In this document: positions 25,011 to 32,997 of the stretch, piece by piece
Layout: every line of letters starts with the position of its first letter
How positions within the stretch are numbered: position 1 is the stretch's first letter
Source of the DNA: JBPCQA01 sp050998615
GTDB lineage: Bacteria; Actinomycetota; Actinomycetes; Propionibacteriales; Nocardioidaceae
NCBI GenBank assembly: GCA_050998615.1
Contig: JBPCQA010000019.1
Location: 144,739 to 208,738 of the forward strand
Reading direction: 5' to 3'
DNA length: 64,000 nucleotides
The notes under the pieces: model-generated
The model's database searches: none
What the model saw: the letters and a program-made list of their open reading frames with translations, nothing else
Told to the model about the DNA's origin: nothing
Program-made: the position numbers and the translations under genes

Positions 25011-25535
25011 GTGACCGAAGAGGTGGCGCGCCGCATCCTGGTCGCCGGCGTAGGCAACATCTTTTTCGGCGACGACGGCTTTGGCCCGGAGGTCGTGCGA
25101 AGGATGGCGGCGCAGGCCCCGGGAATGCGCTCGGACGACGTTCGTCTTGTTGACTATGGCATCCGCGGCATGCACCTGGCCTATGACCTGCTCGACGGTT
25201 ACCATGCGCTCGTGATCGTCGACGCACTGCCTGCCACCAGCGCGGCAGGCGACGGTTCGCCGCCGGGCAGCCTGACCGTGTTGAAGGTCGGTCCGGACGA
25301 CCTGGGGTCGGGCGTGTTCGACGCTCACGGCATGGACCCGGTGGCGGTGCTCGCGAATCTCGGTCCGCTCGGCGGTGAGCTTCCGCCGACGTACGTCGTC
25401 GGCTGCCATCCGGCCAGTATCGAGGAGGGAATCGGGTTGTCCGATGCCGTCTCGCGCGTCGTCGATGAGGCGGTGGCCCTCACCCGTCACCTGGTCGACG
25501 ATCTCCTCACATCAACGCAGGTTGGGACGAGGTGA
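25011..25535 (+). CDS. Hydrogenase maturation protease (HycI/HupD family)
   Basis: Nickel-dependent endopeptidase that removes the C-terminal tail of the large subunit. 174 aa, GTG start 25011. Family landmarks: GVGNIFFGDDGFGPEVV (13-29, acidic nickel ligand), VIVDALP (about 68-74, Asp) and the DAHGMDP segment (His ligand, about 105). It most likely processes the tail after His575 of the hydrogenase large subunit in this cluster. Stop is 6 nt before hypC. Confidence 0.92.
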   Translation: MTEEVARRILVAGVGNIFFGDDGFGPEVVRRMAAQAPGMRSDDVRLVDYGIRGMHLAYDLLDGYHALVIVDALPATSAAGDGSPPGSLTVLKVGPDDLGSGVFDAHGMDPVAVLANLGPLGGELPPTYVVGCHPASIEEGIGLSDAVSRVVDEAVALTRHLVDDLLTSTQVGTR

Positions 25536-25541
25536 GGACGG

Positions 25542-25838
25542 ATGTGCCTAGGGATTCCCGGTAAGGTCATCGAGCTGCTGGAGGGTTATCACGGTCAGCT
25601 GGCCCTGGTGGATGTCGCCGGTGCCGAACGCAAGGTCAACATTGGGATGCTCGAAGACCAGGAGCTGAGCTCTGGTGATTGGGTCTTGATCCACATGGGA
25701 TTCGCGGTCGACCGCGTCGACGACGAGGGCGCCGAGCAGGCGATGGCGGGCCTCGAGCTGATGGGTCAACCGCGGAGCGCTCCACGGCAGGCTCCAGAAC
25801 AACAGTCGCCGACTGGCTCAGTTAGCAGTCACGGGTAG
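25542..25838 (+). CDS. hypC: Hydrogenase assembly chaperone HypC (first copy)
   Basis: 98 aa. Begins MCLGIPGKV; Cys2 carries the Fe(CN)2CO unit with HypD and contacts the large-subunit precursor. OB-fold body up to about residue 75, then a Gln/Pro/Ser-rich tail. A second hypC lies at 32689. Being adjacent to the protease, this copy may be the dedicated chaperone of the large subunit, while the other pairs with HypD; that split is inference. Confidence 0.93.
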   Translation: MCLGIPGKVIELLEGYHGQLALVDVAGAERKVNIGMLEDQELSSGDWVLIHMGFAVDRVDDEGAEQAMAGLELMGQPRSAPRQAPEQQSPTGSVSSHG

Positions 25839-25855
25839 GCGTAGGGGGAGCTCAG

Positions 25856-26725
25856 ATGAACGACCACCACGACGAGATGGCAGATTACGCCGCGAGCACG
25901 CCCGTCGACCGCAGCGGCGGATCGGTGCGGTCGCCACAGCGGCAGGTGTCCGGCCCGTTGCTCTTCGCCCGCTACGCCTTCCCACCCAACCATCACGGCT
26001 ACTGCGGCCCGGCAGACAGCTTGGCATTCTTCGAAAATGGTGTGGTCGGGGAAGACGGCGCCGAACTTCGCGCCATGGCACGGGAATTCGCCGGGGCTTG
26101 GCCCTATCTTGAGTTGATCGCCGCAGCCACCGGGTTGTCCGACCCGCTGGATCGACGGGTGGTCGAGGCCTATTGGGTGGGCAGCCCACGACTCGACAAC
26201 GTCGCGACCACCGCCATCGGCAACTCGATGGAAGACCGATTTCGCTTCATCAGTGGACCGCGCTTCTCCAGCCTCGCTGAGGGGGTCATCGCGGGTGGAG
26301 TTCCGCACCACAGCTTCGCGGTTTTCTGTATCTACCCGTGGTCCGGCCTGCTGCGAGATGGTCGACGAGGCGAGCAGGCGCTGACCGTGCTGGACCGCTG
26401 CAGGATACGGTGGGGCCGCGTGCTCGGCCTGAACGGTGACCAAGTCGTGGTCGAGTCGTCGCGGTTGACCTGGAACGGCCACTGTCTCGAGTACGGACCG
26501 CCGTCGACGGAGACTGCGGTGCGCTCCATCGACGGCGTCGGCATGATGACCGACCTGCGCCCAGGTGACTGGGTCTCGTTGCACTGGGAGTGGGTGTGCG
26601 ATCGGCTGACATCACACCAGTTGGCTGCTCTGCGTCATTACACCGACCGTCACCTGGCGATCGTCAACGCCGCGCAAACTGAATCGGGACAGGGCCGATC
26701 CGCCGCGGCCCTGCTGATGAGCTGA
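25856..26725 (+). CDS. Hydrogenase-associated protein (DUF6390-like), copy 1
   Basis: 289 aa, function unknown. A disordered N-terminus (1-30) precedes the conserved body: LFARYAFPPNHHGYCGPADS, WPYLELIAAATG, VVEAYWVGSPRLD, PHHSFAVFCIYPWSGLLR, LDRCRIRWG and SLHWEWVCDRL. The same signatures recur in the protein at 35181-35939, so the two are paralogs. Invariant His, Cys and Trp residues suggest a metal or cofactor pocket. Last gene before the terminator at 26770. Confidence 0.77.
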   Translation: MNDHHDEMADYAASTPVDRSGGSVRSPQRQVSGPLLFARYAFPPNHHGYCGPADSLAFFENGVVGEDGAELRAMAREFAGAWPYLELIAAATGLSDPLDRRVVEAYWVGSPRLDNVATTAIGNSMEDRFRFISGPRFSSLAEGVIAGGVPHHSFAVFCIYPWSGLLRDGRRGEQALTVLDRCRIRWGRVLGLNGDQVVVESSRLTWNGHCLEYGPPSTETAVRSIDGVGMMTDLRPGDWVSLHWEWVCDRLTSHQLAALRHYTDRHLAIVNAAQTESGQGRSAAALLMS

Positions 26726-26738
26726 GGAAGGGCGGCCG

Positions 26739-26771
26739 GTGAGCGTACGGCAGCACTACCACAAGTTCTAG
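26739..26771 (+). CDS. Possible 10-residue micro-ORF (MSVRQHYHKF)
   Basis: GTG start with GAGGAAGG 9-16 bases upstream (26723-26730), then ten codons and TAG. The stop codon lies at the first bases of the downstream terminator stem. Two His, one Tyr and several basic residues. It could be a real micropeptide or chance; no homolog is known to me. Confidence 0.3.
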   Translation: MSVRQHYHKF

Positions 26772-26800
26772 CCGTCGCATCAGCGTCGCGGCTGTTTTTT
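26770..26800 (+). terminator. Rho-independent terminator after the hydrogenase structural operon
   Basis: Stem AGCCGT/GCGGCT plus inner CGC/GCG around an ATCA loop (two-base bulge), immediately followed by six T. This is the clearest intrinsic terminator in the window and probably ends the transcript that begins at hypA or hhyS. Confidence 0.75.
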
Positions 26801-26817
26801 GGCCTAAGGAGCCAAGT

Positions 26818-27039
26818 ATGTCGCAAACCGAAGATCGTCAAACATCAACCAAGTCGGCAAGGCCACTGTGGCGCAAGCCATGGTTCATCGTGCTCGGCGT
26901 GATCGTTGTGATCTTGCTGGTAGCGGTCGCATTCACGTATGCGCCACCGCAGTTCACGGAACACAGAGGCAAGGCACATGTGGTTGGTATGCCTGGTGTG
27001 CAAGATGCTGCTTTCACTGCGCCTAGGCGCTTCCACTGA
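26818..27039 (+). CDS. Small single-pass membrane protein, 73 aa
   Basis: ATG 26818 with TAAGGAG eight bases upstream. Polar, basic N-terminus (1-25), one strongly hydrophobic segment WFIVLGVIVVILLVAVAF at about 26-43, then about 30 polar residues. Starts 18 nt after the terminator. No family recognised; the last 25 residues look less protein-like, so the 3' part may be degraded. Function unknown. Confidence 0.5.
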   Translation: MSQTEDRQTSTKSARPLWRKPWFIVLGVIVVILLVAVAFTYAPPQFTEHRGKAHVVGMPGVQDAAFTAPRRFH

Positions 27040-27150
27040 GTTACACGCACGATTCTACTGCAACATATGGCCGCGAGGTGCCGTCTTGTGTGGCGGTCAC
27101 TGAGCCTGATTTGTCGTGTGTAGCCTGGCATGACGTAGAAGCACAGCAGA

Positions 27151-27188
27151 ACGAGCGATCCGCTTGGAGTCCCAAGCGGATCGCTCGT
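27151..27188 (+). promoter_or_regulatory. Perfect 17-bp hairpin upstream of the ABC-hypF operon
   Basis: ACGAGCGATCCGCTTGG and its exact complement CCAAGCGGATCGCTCGT flank a 4-nt AGTC loop. There is no T-run on either side. It lies 49 nt before the GTG of the lipoprotein gene, so it could be a U-less terminator, an attenuator or a processing site. Confidence 0.6.
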
Positions 27189-27237
27189 GCATCATCGTTC
27201 TGCACTGTCTGGGGCTATCAAGCAGGGAGGCTACGGA

Positions 27238-28398
27238 GTGACATCTCGGCCGGTCCCAGCTGACGGTGCCCGCCCACCGCTCGAGCTGTCGCGGCGGTCA
27301 TTGCTCAAGGGAGCCGCCGCGATCGGTGGCGCCACGTTGCTCGCTGCCTGCGGCCAGGCTGGTGGGCAGTCGACAACCGCCGCGGGCCAGATCACGGTCA
27401 CCGATCAACGAGGCAAGACGATCGTCTTCGACGGCCCGGTCAAACGCGTCGTGACACTGCCGATGCCGGCGGCGGCCATGCTGATCTCCGTCGACAAGAC
27501 ATCGAAGCACCTCGTCGGAATGCACGACGCGTCGTGGGTGGCCATGCAGGAGGGGATCATGGGCACCATGTTCCCGGCCGCGCTCAAGATCCCGCACGAC
27601 GTCGCCGACGAGAGTTTCAGCCCGAACGTGGAGAGTATCCTCGCGTTGAATCCCGACATCGTGGTGCAGTGGGCCGACCAGGGCGCCGGGATCATCGCGC
27701 CGATGGAGAACGCGGGCCTGAAGGTGGTCGGGATGACCTACGGGAGCCAGCGAGACCTCGACGTCTGGATCAACCTGTTCGCGACCATGCTCGGCAAACC
27801 GGCCCGCGGCCACGACATGGTGTCGAAGATCGGGTCGCAGCTCAAGAGCGCACGGTCGGCCGGTGCGAGCCGCCCGACACCGGGCCCCAGCATCTTGTAC
27901 TTCTTCCAACTGTCCGGCGGGCTGCAGGTCGCCGGCGGCAACACCTACAACGACTACTACATCAACTTGGTGGGCGCTCACAATCCAGCATCTGGCGACC
28001 AGGGCGCCCAGGGCACCGGCACGCTCGGAGTCGACATCGAACAGGTCCTGGCTTGGGATCCCGACATCGTCTTGATCGGCAACTTCGACGAGGCCTTGCC
28101 CGACCAGATCTACTCCGACAAGGTGTGGCAGAGCGTGTCGGCAGTAAAGTCCCGGCGGGTCTACAAGGTGCCGCTTGGCGGCTACCGCTGGGACCCGCCC
28201 GGGCAGGAGTCGCCGCTGATGTGGCAGTGGCTTTCCAAGATCGCCTTCCCGGGTGCGCAAAGCGGTCTGCGCAACCAGATCGTCAGCTACTACGACTACC
28301 TGTACGGCTACCGGCCGACGAACGCCCAGATGGACCAGATCCTCTGGACCAAGGCCAACAGCCACTCCGCCAACTACCAGCAGTTCGATGCTGCGTGA
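27238..28398 (+). CDS. Tat-exported lipoprotein, metal/siderophore-type ABC binding protein
   Basis: 386 aa periplasmic-binding protein of the FhuD/BtuF class (cluster A). GTG 27238 with GGGAGG seven bases before. The signal carries a twin-arginine ELSRRSLLKG (about 16-25) and a lipobox LLAAC with Cys38. Mature domain shows the class pattern: ITVTDQRGKTIVFDG, ESILALNPDIVVQW and VYKVPLGGYRWDPPG. Partners are the FecCD permease and ATPase that follow with overlaps. Ligand could be a nickel or iron chelate or a corrinoid; context with hyp genes favours nickel or iron. Confidence 0.88.
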   Translation: MTSRPVPADGARPPLELSRRSLLKGAAAIGGATLLAACGQAGGQSTTAAGQITVTDQRGKTIVFDGPVKRVVTLPMPAAAMLISVDKTSKHLVGMHDASWVAMQEGIMGTMFPAALKIPHDVADESFSPNVESILALNPDIVVQWADQGAGIIAPMENAGLKVVGMTYGSQRDLDVWINLFATMLGKPARGHDMVSKIGSQLKSARSAGASRPTPGPSILYFFQLSGGLQVAGGNTYNDYYINLVGAHNPASGDQGAQGTGTLGVDIEQVLAWDPDIVLIGNFDEALPDQIYSDKVWQSVSAVKSRRVYKVPLGGYRWDPPGQESPLMWQWLSKIAFPGAQSGLRNQIVSYYDYLYGYRPTNAQMDQILWTKANSHSANYQQFDAA

Positions 28399-29458
28399 GA
28401 TCGAGGCGTCGACCACGCCGAGGAAGACCACCTCCAGGTTCGTCGCCCGCTCCCTGCTCCCGGTCTCGACCATGGCGGTCGTGCTCGTCGGTGTCGGCGT
28501 CCTCGCGTTGGCGGTCGGCCGCTTCGGTGTCCCCTTCGGACACGTCGTCGAGATCCTCCTCTCCCGGGTGTCGCCACTCTCGAGCAACTCCAGCGACGCC
28601 GAGCAGAACGTCGTCTTACTGGTCAGACTGCCGAGAATCCTGCTGGCCCTGCTGGTTGGCGGCGGCCTGGCCATAGCCGGGGCAGCGTTGCAGGCGACGT
28701 TCCGCAACCCGCTTGTCAGTCCCGAGATCATCGGGGTCTCCTCGGGTGCGTCGTTCGGTGGTGCCCTGGCGCTGTTGTTGGGGCTGGGGTCATTGTTCTT
28801 GGTGGGCGGTGCCTTCGTCTTCGGTCTGGTTGCGCTCGGCGTCTTGTTCACGGTGACCATCGGTCGTGCCGGCACGCCCATGCTGATGCTCGTGCTCGGC
28901 GGGGTCGTCACCGGATCGTTTTTCTCTGCGCTGGTAGCACTTCTCACGTACCTCGCGAATCCCTACACCACGCTGCCCGCGATCGTCTTCTGGCTGCTGG
29001 GTAGTGTCGCGACCGCGACGTACAGCAGTGTTTTGGTGGCGCTGGGTCCGGTGCTGGTCGGCACCGTCTTGTTGATCTTGCTGCGGTGGCGGATCAATGT
29101 GCTGTCGCTTGGCGACGAAGATGCAGCTGCCCTGGGACTACGACCTGCTCGGATGCGCTGGGTGGTGCTGGTGTCGGCAGCCCTGATCGTCGCCGGGTCG
29201 GTGGCCGTCAGTGGAGTCATCAGCTGGGTCGGTCTGGTGATCCCGCACCTCGCGAGAATGTGGGTGGGCCCCGACCATCGGGTGCTGTTGCCGGTCTCCT
29301 TCTTGATGGGTGGGGCCTTTCTGATTGGGATCGACACGTTGGCGCGCACGCTGACCGCGGGGGAGATCCCGCTGGGAGTCTTGACTGCGCTGATCGGCGC
29401 GCCGGCGTTCTTCGTCCTGCTGCGACGTCACCGGGACAGGATCTGGGACCGTGCTTGA
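28388..29458 (+). CDS. FecCD/BtuC-family ABC permease
   Basis: 356 aa with about ten hydrophobic helices. Family landmarks LRLPRILLALLVGGGLAIAG-like segment near 80-99 (here VRLPRILLALLVGGGLAIAG), ATFRNPLVSPEIIGVSSGAS and the coupling/late motif SGVISWVGLVIPHLAR. ATG 28388 overlaps the binding-protein gene by 11 nt, and the stop overlaps the ATPase GTG. Confidence 0.92.
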   Translation: MLREIEASTTPRKTTSRFVARSLLPVSTMAVVLVGVGVLALAVGRFGVPFGHVVEILLSRVSPLSSNSSDAEQNVVLLVRLPRILLALLVGGGLAIAGAALQATFRNPLVSPEIIGVSSGASFGGALALLLGLGSLFLVGGAFVFGLVALGVLFTVTIGRAGTPMLMLVLGGVVTGSFFSALVALLTYLANPYTTLPAIVFWLLGSVATATYSSVLVALGPVLVGTVLLILLRWRINVLSLGDEDAAALGLRPARMRWVVLVSAALIVAGSVAVSGVISWVGLVIPHLARMWVGPDHRVLLPVSFLMGGAFLIGIDTLARTLTAGEIPLGVLTALIGAPAFFVLLRRHRDRIWDRA

Positions 29459-30266
29459 GCTGGACGGTGTCGGGTTTCGCTATGACCGACTTGGCTGGGT
29501 CTTTCGGGGAGTGAGCTTTCAGGTCCCTCCGGGGTCTGTGACCGCCGTGTTGGGCCCTAACGGCCGCGGCAAGACCACACTGGTCCGTTGCGCTGCCGGG
29601 TTGCTGACGCCGCAAGAGGGTGTGGTCAGCCGGACGGATTCCGTCGGGTTCGTGCCACAGGCACACGGTGGCGCGTTCGCCTACAGTGTCCTCGACATGG
29701 TGCTGATGGGCCGGGTGCGGCAGGTGGGCGTCTTCGCGGCGCCGTCGCGAACCGACCAGATCGCCGCGTTCGAGGCCATCGAAAGAGTCGGTATCAGCGA
29801 CCTGCGGGACCGGCAGTTTCCGATGCTCAGTGGGGGCGAGCAACAACTCGTGCTGATCGCACGCGCTATCGCCGCCGAGTGTCCCATCCTCGCTCTCGAT
29901 GAGCCCTCAGCCGGACTCGACCTGCACAACCAGGCCCAGGTGCTCTCGCTGCTCCGCAAACTGGTCGCCGACGGGATGGCGGTGCTGCTGACTACCCACC
30001 ATCCTGACCATGCGCTGTATCTCGCCGATTCGGTGGTGCTGATGATGGCGCGCGATGATGTCCGAACCGGCGACCCACGTGACCTGCTCACCGATGACAC
30101 CCTCTCCGCGTTGTACGGCATCGAGGTAAGCACGGTTTGCTACCAGCAGGGCGGTATCGAGCGTCACGCAATCGTCACCCGGTACGACGGGCCGTCGGCG
30201 GACCAGCAGAACTCAATGACCCGAGCTCGTCCGGAGCCGGCTGAGGATCCGGAGGCGCTGAGATGA
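29451..30266 (+). CDS. ABC transporter ATPase (FecE/BtuD type)
   Basis: 271 aa. Walker A GPNGRGKT (35-42), signature LSGGEQQ (126-132), Walker B ILALDEP (146-152), H-loop histidine in LLTTHHPDH. GTG 29451 overlaps the permease, and the stop overlaps the hypF start, so transport and hydrogenase maturation are translationally coupled. A polar C-terminal tail of about 30 residues is extra to the domain. Confidence 0.93.
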   Translation: MLELDGVGFRYDRLGWVFRGVSFQVPPGSVTAVLGPNGRGKTTLVRCAAGLLTPQEGVVSRTDSVGFVPQAHGGAFAYSVLDMVLMGRVRQVGVFAAPSRTDQIAAFEAIERVGISDLRDRQFPMLSGGEQQLVLIARAIAAECPILALDEPSAGLDLHNQAQVLSLLRKLVADGMAVLLTTHHPDHALYLADSVVLMMARDDVRTGDPRDLLTDDTLSALYGIEVSTVCYQQGGIERHAIVTRYDGPSADQQNSMTRARPEPAEDPEALR

Positions 30267-32665
30267 CGGGGGGTTCGGGCGGTTCCCGGGCGCGGAGGCG
30301 GTTCGACATCGGCGGCCTCGTCCAAGGGGTGGGCTTCCGCCCGTTCGTCTACGTCACTGCGGTCGACCTTGCGTTGTCCGGCTCAGTCGTCAACGATGCG
30401 ACCGGGGTCATCGCCGAGATCGAAGGGCCACCTGCTGCCATCGACGAGTTCGCCGAACGGTTGCGGACCCAAGCGCCACCGCTCGCGATGATCGAGGCAA
30501 TCAGCGTCACCGAGCTCGCCGCCACCGGCGAGACGGGTTTCGTCATCGACGACTCCCAGCGCGGTGCGGGCCGGCGTACCCTCGCCAGCCCCGACGTGGC
30601 CACCTGCGACGACTGCCTGCGCGAGCTTGCTGAGCCAACCGACCGGCGATTCCGTCACCCGTTCATCACCTGCACGAACTGTGGCCCGCGATTCACCATC
30701 ATCACCGACTTGCCCTACGACCGACCGACGACGACCATGGTCGACTTCGCGATGTGTGAGCGGTGCCGGGCCGAGTACGTCGACCCCACTGACCGCCGCT
30801 TCCACGCGCAACCGATCGCGTGTCCCGAATGTGGCCCGCATTGTGAGTTCGTGGACGCCAACGGATGCGTCCACGGGGACACGGACAGCCTGGCGATGGC
30901 TCGCTACCGGCTGTCGAGCGGCGCGATCCTCGCGGTGAAGGGGATCGGCGGCTACCATCTCGTCTGCGATGCCGAGAACGAGGCAGCGGTCAGCGAGCTA
31001 CGGCGACGCAAGCAGCGCGGCAACAAGCCGTTCGCGGTCATGGTGGCTGACCTGGCGGCGGCCCGAGACATTGTCGCGATGGACGACGCCGAGGAACGCC
31101 TGGTCACCGACTCGCGCCGGCCGATCGTGCTGCTCGAGCGCAAGCTGGAGCCCTCCGTGGTGGTCGCCGAGAGCGTCGCTCCGGACACCCGTGAGCTCGG
31201 CGTCCTGCTGCCCTACAGTCCGCTCCACGTGCTCCTGCTAGGCCTGGCCGGTGACGCGCCGGGCGCGCGAGTCCTAGTGATGACCTCAGGCAACCGTGGC
31301 GGCGAGCCAATCGTCACCGACGACGAGGACGCGCTCGTCCGGCTGGCGCCGTTGGTTGACGGATGGCTGCGTCACAGCCGCCGCATCCACGTGCCGTGTG
31401 ACGACTCGGTTGCTCGGATCGTCGACGGCGAGGAGCTCCCGATCAGGCGCTCGCGGGGTTATGCGCCGATGCCGATCGCGCTGCCCTTCGACGTACCCCC
31501 AACACTTGGCGTCGGCGCCGACCTCAAGAACACGTGCGCGGTCGCGGAGGGACGGCATGCCTGGCTCAGCCAGCACATCGGCGACATGGACGACGTCGCC
31601 ACGGTCGACGCGTTCGAAGCCGCGGAGCGGCATCTCGAGCTGCTTACCGGTGTCCGACCAGTGGTGATCGTGTCCGATGCGCACCCCGGCTACCGGTCCA
31701 CCCGGTGGGCAGCCGCCCACCATGCCGGGCGCCCGGTCCTCGCCGTACAACATCATCACGCACATGTTGCCGCGGTGATGGGCGAGCACGGGCTGGACGG
31801 CAACACACCCGTGATCGGCTTTGCGTTCGACGGCACCGGCTACGGGCCGGATGGCGCGATCTGGGGTGGTGAGGTGCTCGTCGCGGACTACCAGGGCTTT
31901 CGGCGTTTCGCTCATCTCGGGTACGTCCCGCTGGCCGGCGGTGACGCCAGTGTCGAGCGGCCGTACCGGATGGCCTTGTCCCATCTGCGCTCCGCCGGTG
32001 TGGAGTGGTCACCTGACCTGCCGCCGGTTGTCGCCTGCCCTGCCGGGGAGCGAACGGTGTTGGCCCATCAGCTCGCCACGGGTTTTGGCTGCGTCCACAC
32101 GTCCAGCATGGGGCGGTTGTTCGACGCGGTCGCGTCGCTGGTGGGGGTCCGCCACGTCTGCGACTACGAAGCCGAGGCAGCCATGGTCTTGGAGGCGGTC
32201 GCCGACGGTGACGCCGGTGCGGGTGGCTACGGTTTCAGCATTCGCGACTCCTCGCAGGGTGACGTAGCGATCGACCCAGCACCGGTGATCGCCGGCATCG
32301 TCGAGGACCTACGTGCCGGGACACCGGTCGGGCGGATCTCCTCGCAGTTCCACTCGGCGGTGTCCGACGTCGTCGTGGCCACCGCCGTGCTCGCTCGCGA
32401 TGCCAAGCTGGACGGTGTCGAGCTGACCACTGTGGCACTCGGCGGAGGCGTTTTCCAAAATGCCCGGCTCCTCGCGGAATGTTCGCGTGGGCTTCGCACA
32501 CACGGCTTCGAGGTCCTCGTCCCGAGGCGTCTTCCACCGAACGACGGCGGCATCGCGCTCGGCCAGATATTGCTGGGAAGCGTTGGGCAGCCGAAGCCGC
32601 GACGAGGCTCGAGGCATGACGTCACCGCGGGCCTTACAAGTTCTGCTTCACAGGCGTATAACTGA
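30263..32665 (+). CDS. hypF: Carbamoyltransferase HypF
   Basis: Makes the carbamoyl group that becomes the cyanide ligands of the NiFe site; 800 aa, full length. Domains: acylphosphatase (about 10-95, GLVQGVGFRPFVY), zinc-finger repeats with CDDC, CTNCGPRF, CERC and CPECGPH (about 113-195), YrdC-like adenylating domain (VKGIGGYHLVCDA) and the C-terminal Kae1-like domain with metal site HHHAHVAAVMGEHG (about 496-509). ATG 30263 overlaps the ATPase stop. Confidence 0.95.
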   Translation: MTGGSGGSRARRRFDIGGLVQGVGFRPFVYVTAVDLALSGSVVNDATGVIAEIEGPPAAIDEFAERLRTQAPPLAMIEAISVTELAATGETGFVIDDSQRGAGRRTLASPDVATCDDCLRELAEPTDRRFRHPFITCTNCGPRFTIITDLPYDRPTTTMVDFAMCERCRAEYVDPTDRRFHAQPIACPECGPHCEFVDANGCVHGDTDSLAMARYRLSSGAILAVKGIGGYHLVCDAENEAAVSELRRRKQRGNKPFAVMVADLAAARDIVAMDDAEERLVTDSRRPIVLLERKLEPSVVVAESVAPDTRELGVLLPYSPLHVLLLGLAGDAPGARVLVMTSGNRGGEPIVTDDEDALVRLAPLVDGWLRHSRRIHVPCDDSVARIVDGEELPIRRSRGYAPMPIALPFDVPPTLGVGADLKNTCAVAEGRHAWLSQHIGDMDDVATVDAFEAAERHLELLTGVRPVVIVSDAHPGYRSTRWAAAHHAGRPVLAVQHHHAHVAAVMGEHGLDGNTPVIGFAFDGTGYGPDGAIWGGEVLVADYQGFRRFAHLGYVPLAGGDASVERPYRMALSHLRSAGVEWSPDLPPVVACPAGERTVLAHQLATGFGCVHTSSMGRLFDAVASLVGVRHVCDYEAEAAMVLEAVADGDAGAGGYGFSIRDSSQGDVAIDPAPVIAGIVEDLRAGTPVGRISSQFHSAVSDVVVATAVLARDAKLDGVELTTVALGGGVFQNARLLAECSRGLRTHGFEVLVPRRLPPNDGGIALGQILLGSVGQPKPRRGSRHDVTAGLTSSASQAYN

Positions 32666-32688
32666 AGGACAGCGAAAGGAGCCGCTCC

Positions 32689-32997
32689 ATGTGCTTGGCA
32701 GTGCCCGGACGAGTTATCAGCATCGAAGAGCGCGATCAGACCCCCATGGCCGAGGTCGACTTCGGAGGCGTCAAGAAGGACGTGTGCCTCCAGTACATCC
32801 CAGACATTCAGATCGGCGAGTACGTCATGGTGCACGTTGGGTTCGCGATTCAGAGAATGGACGAGGAAGCCGCCAACGAGACGCTGGCGAACTTCGAGAA
32901 GCTCGGGATCTTGGAGGAAGAGTTCGGTGACGGGTTCGCGTTGGCCGCCAGACAGGCCGGCGAACCCTACGTCGCCTCGGCGGGAGAGCCTCGATGA
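32689..32997 (+). CDS. hypC: Hydrogenase assembly chaperone HypC (second copy)
   Basis: 102 aa, starting MCLAVPGRVISIEE with the essential Cys2; AAAGGAG is eleven bases upstream. OB-fold core with DFGGVKKDVCLQYIP and IGEYVMVHVGFAI, then an extended helical tail. Its stop overlaps the hypD start, so it probably acts with HypD in building Fe(CN)2CO. Clearly divergent from the copy at 25542. Confidence 0.94.
   Translation: MCLAVPGRVISIEERDQTPMAEVDFGGVKKDVCLQYIPDIQIGEYVMVHVGFAIQRMDEEAANETLANFEKLGILEEEFGDGFALAARQAGEPYVASAGEPR

Noticed and set aside
27040..27237. Cobalamin or other riboswitch before the ABC importer
   Set aside because: Only one long hairpin is seen; none of the conserved riboswitch core sequences I know could be found.
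27298..28947. 549-codon open frame antisense to the binding protein and permease
   Set aside because: Spans two real genes on the other strand and has no coherent protein features.
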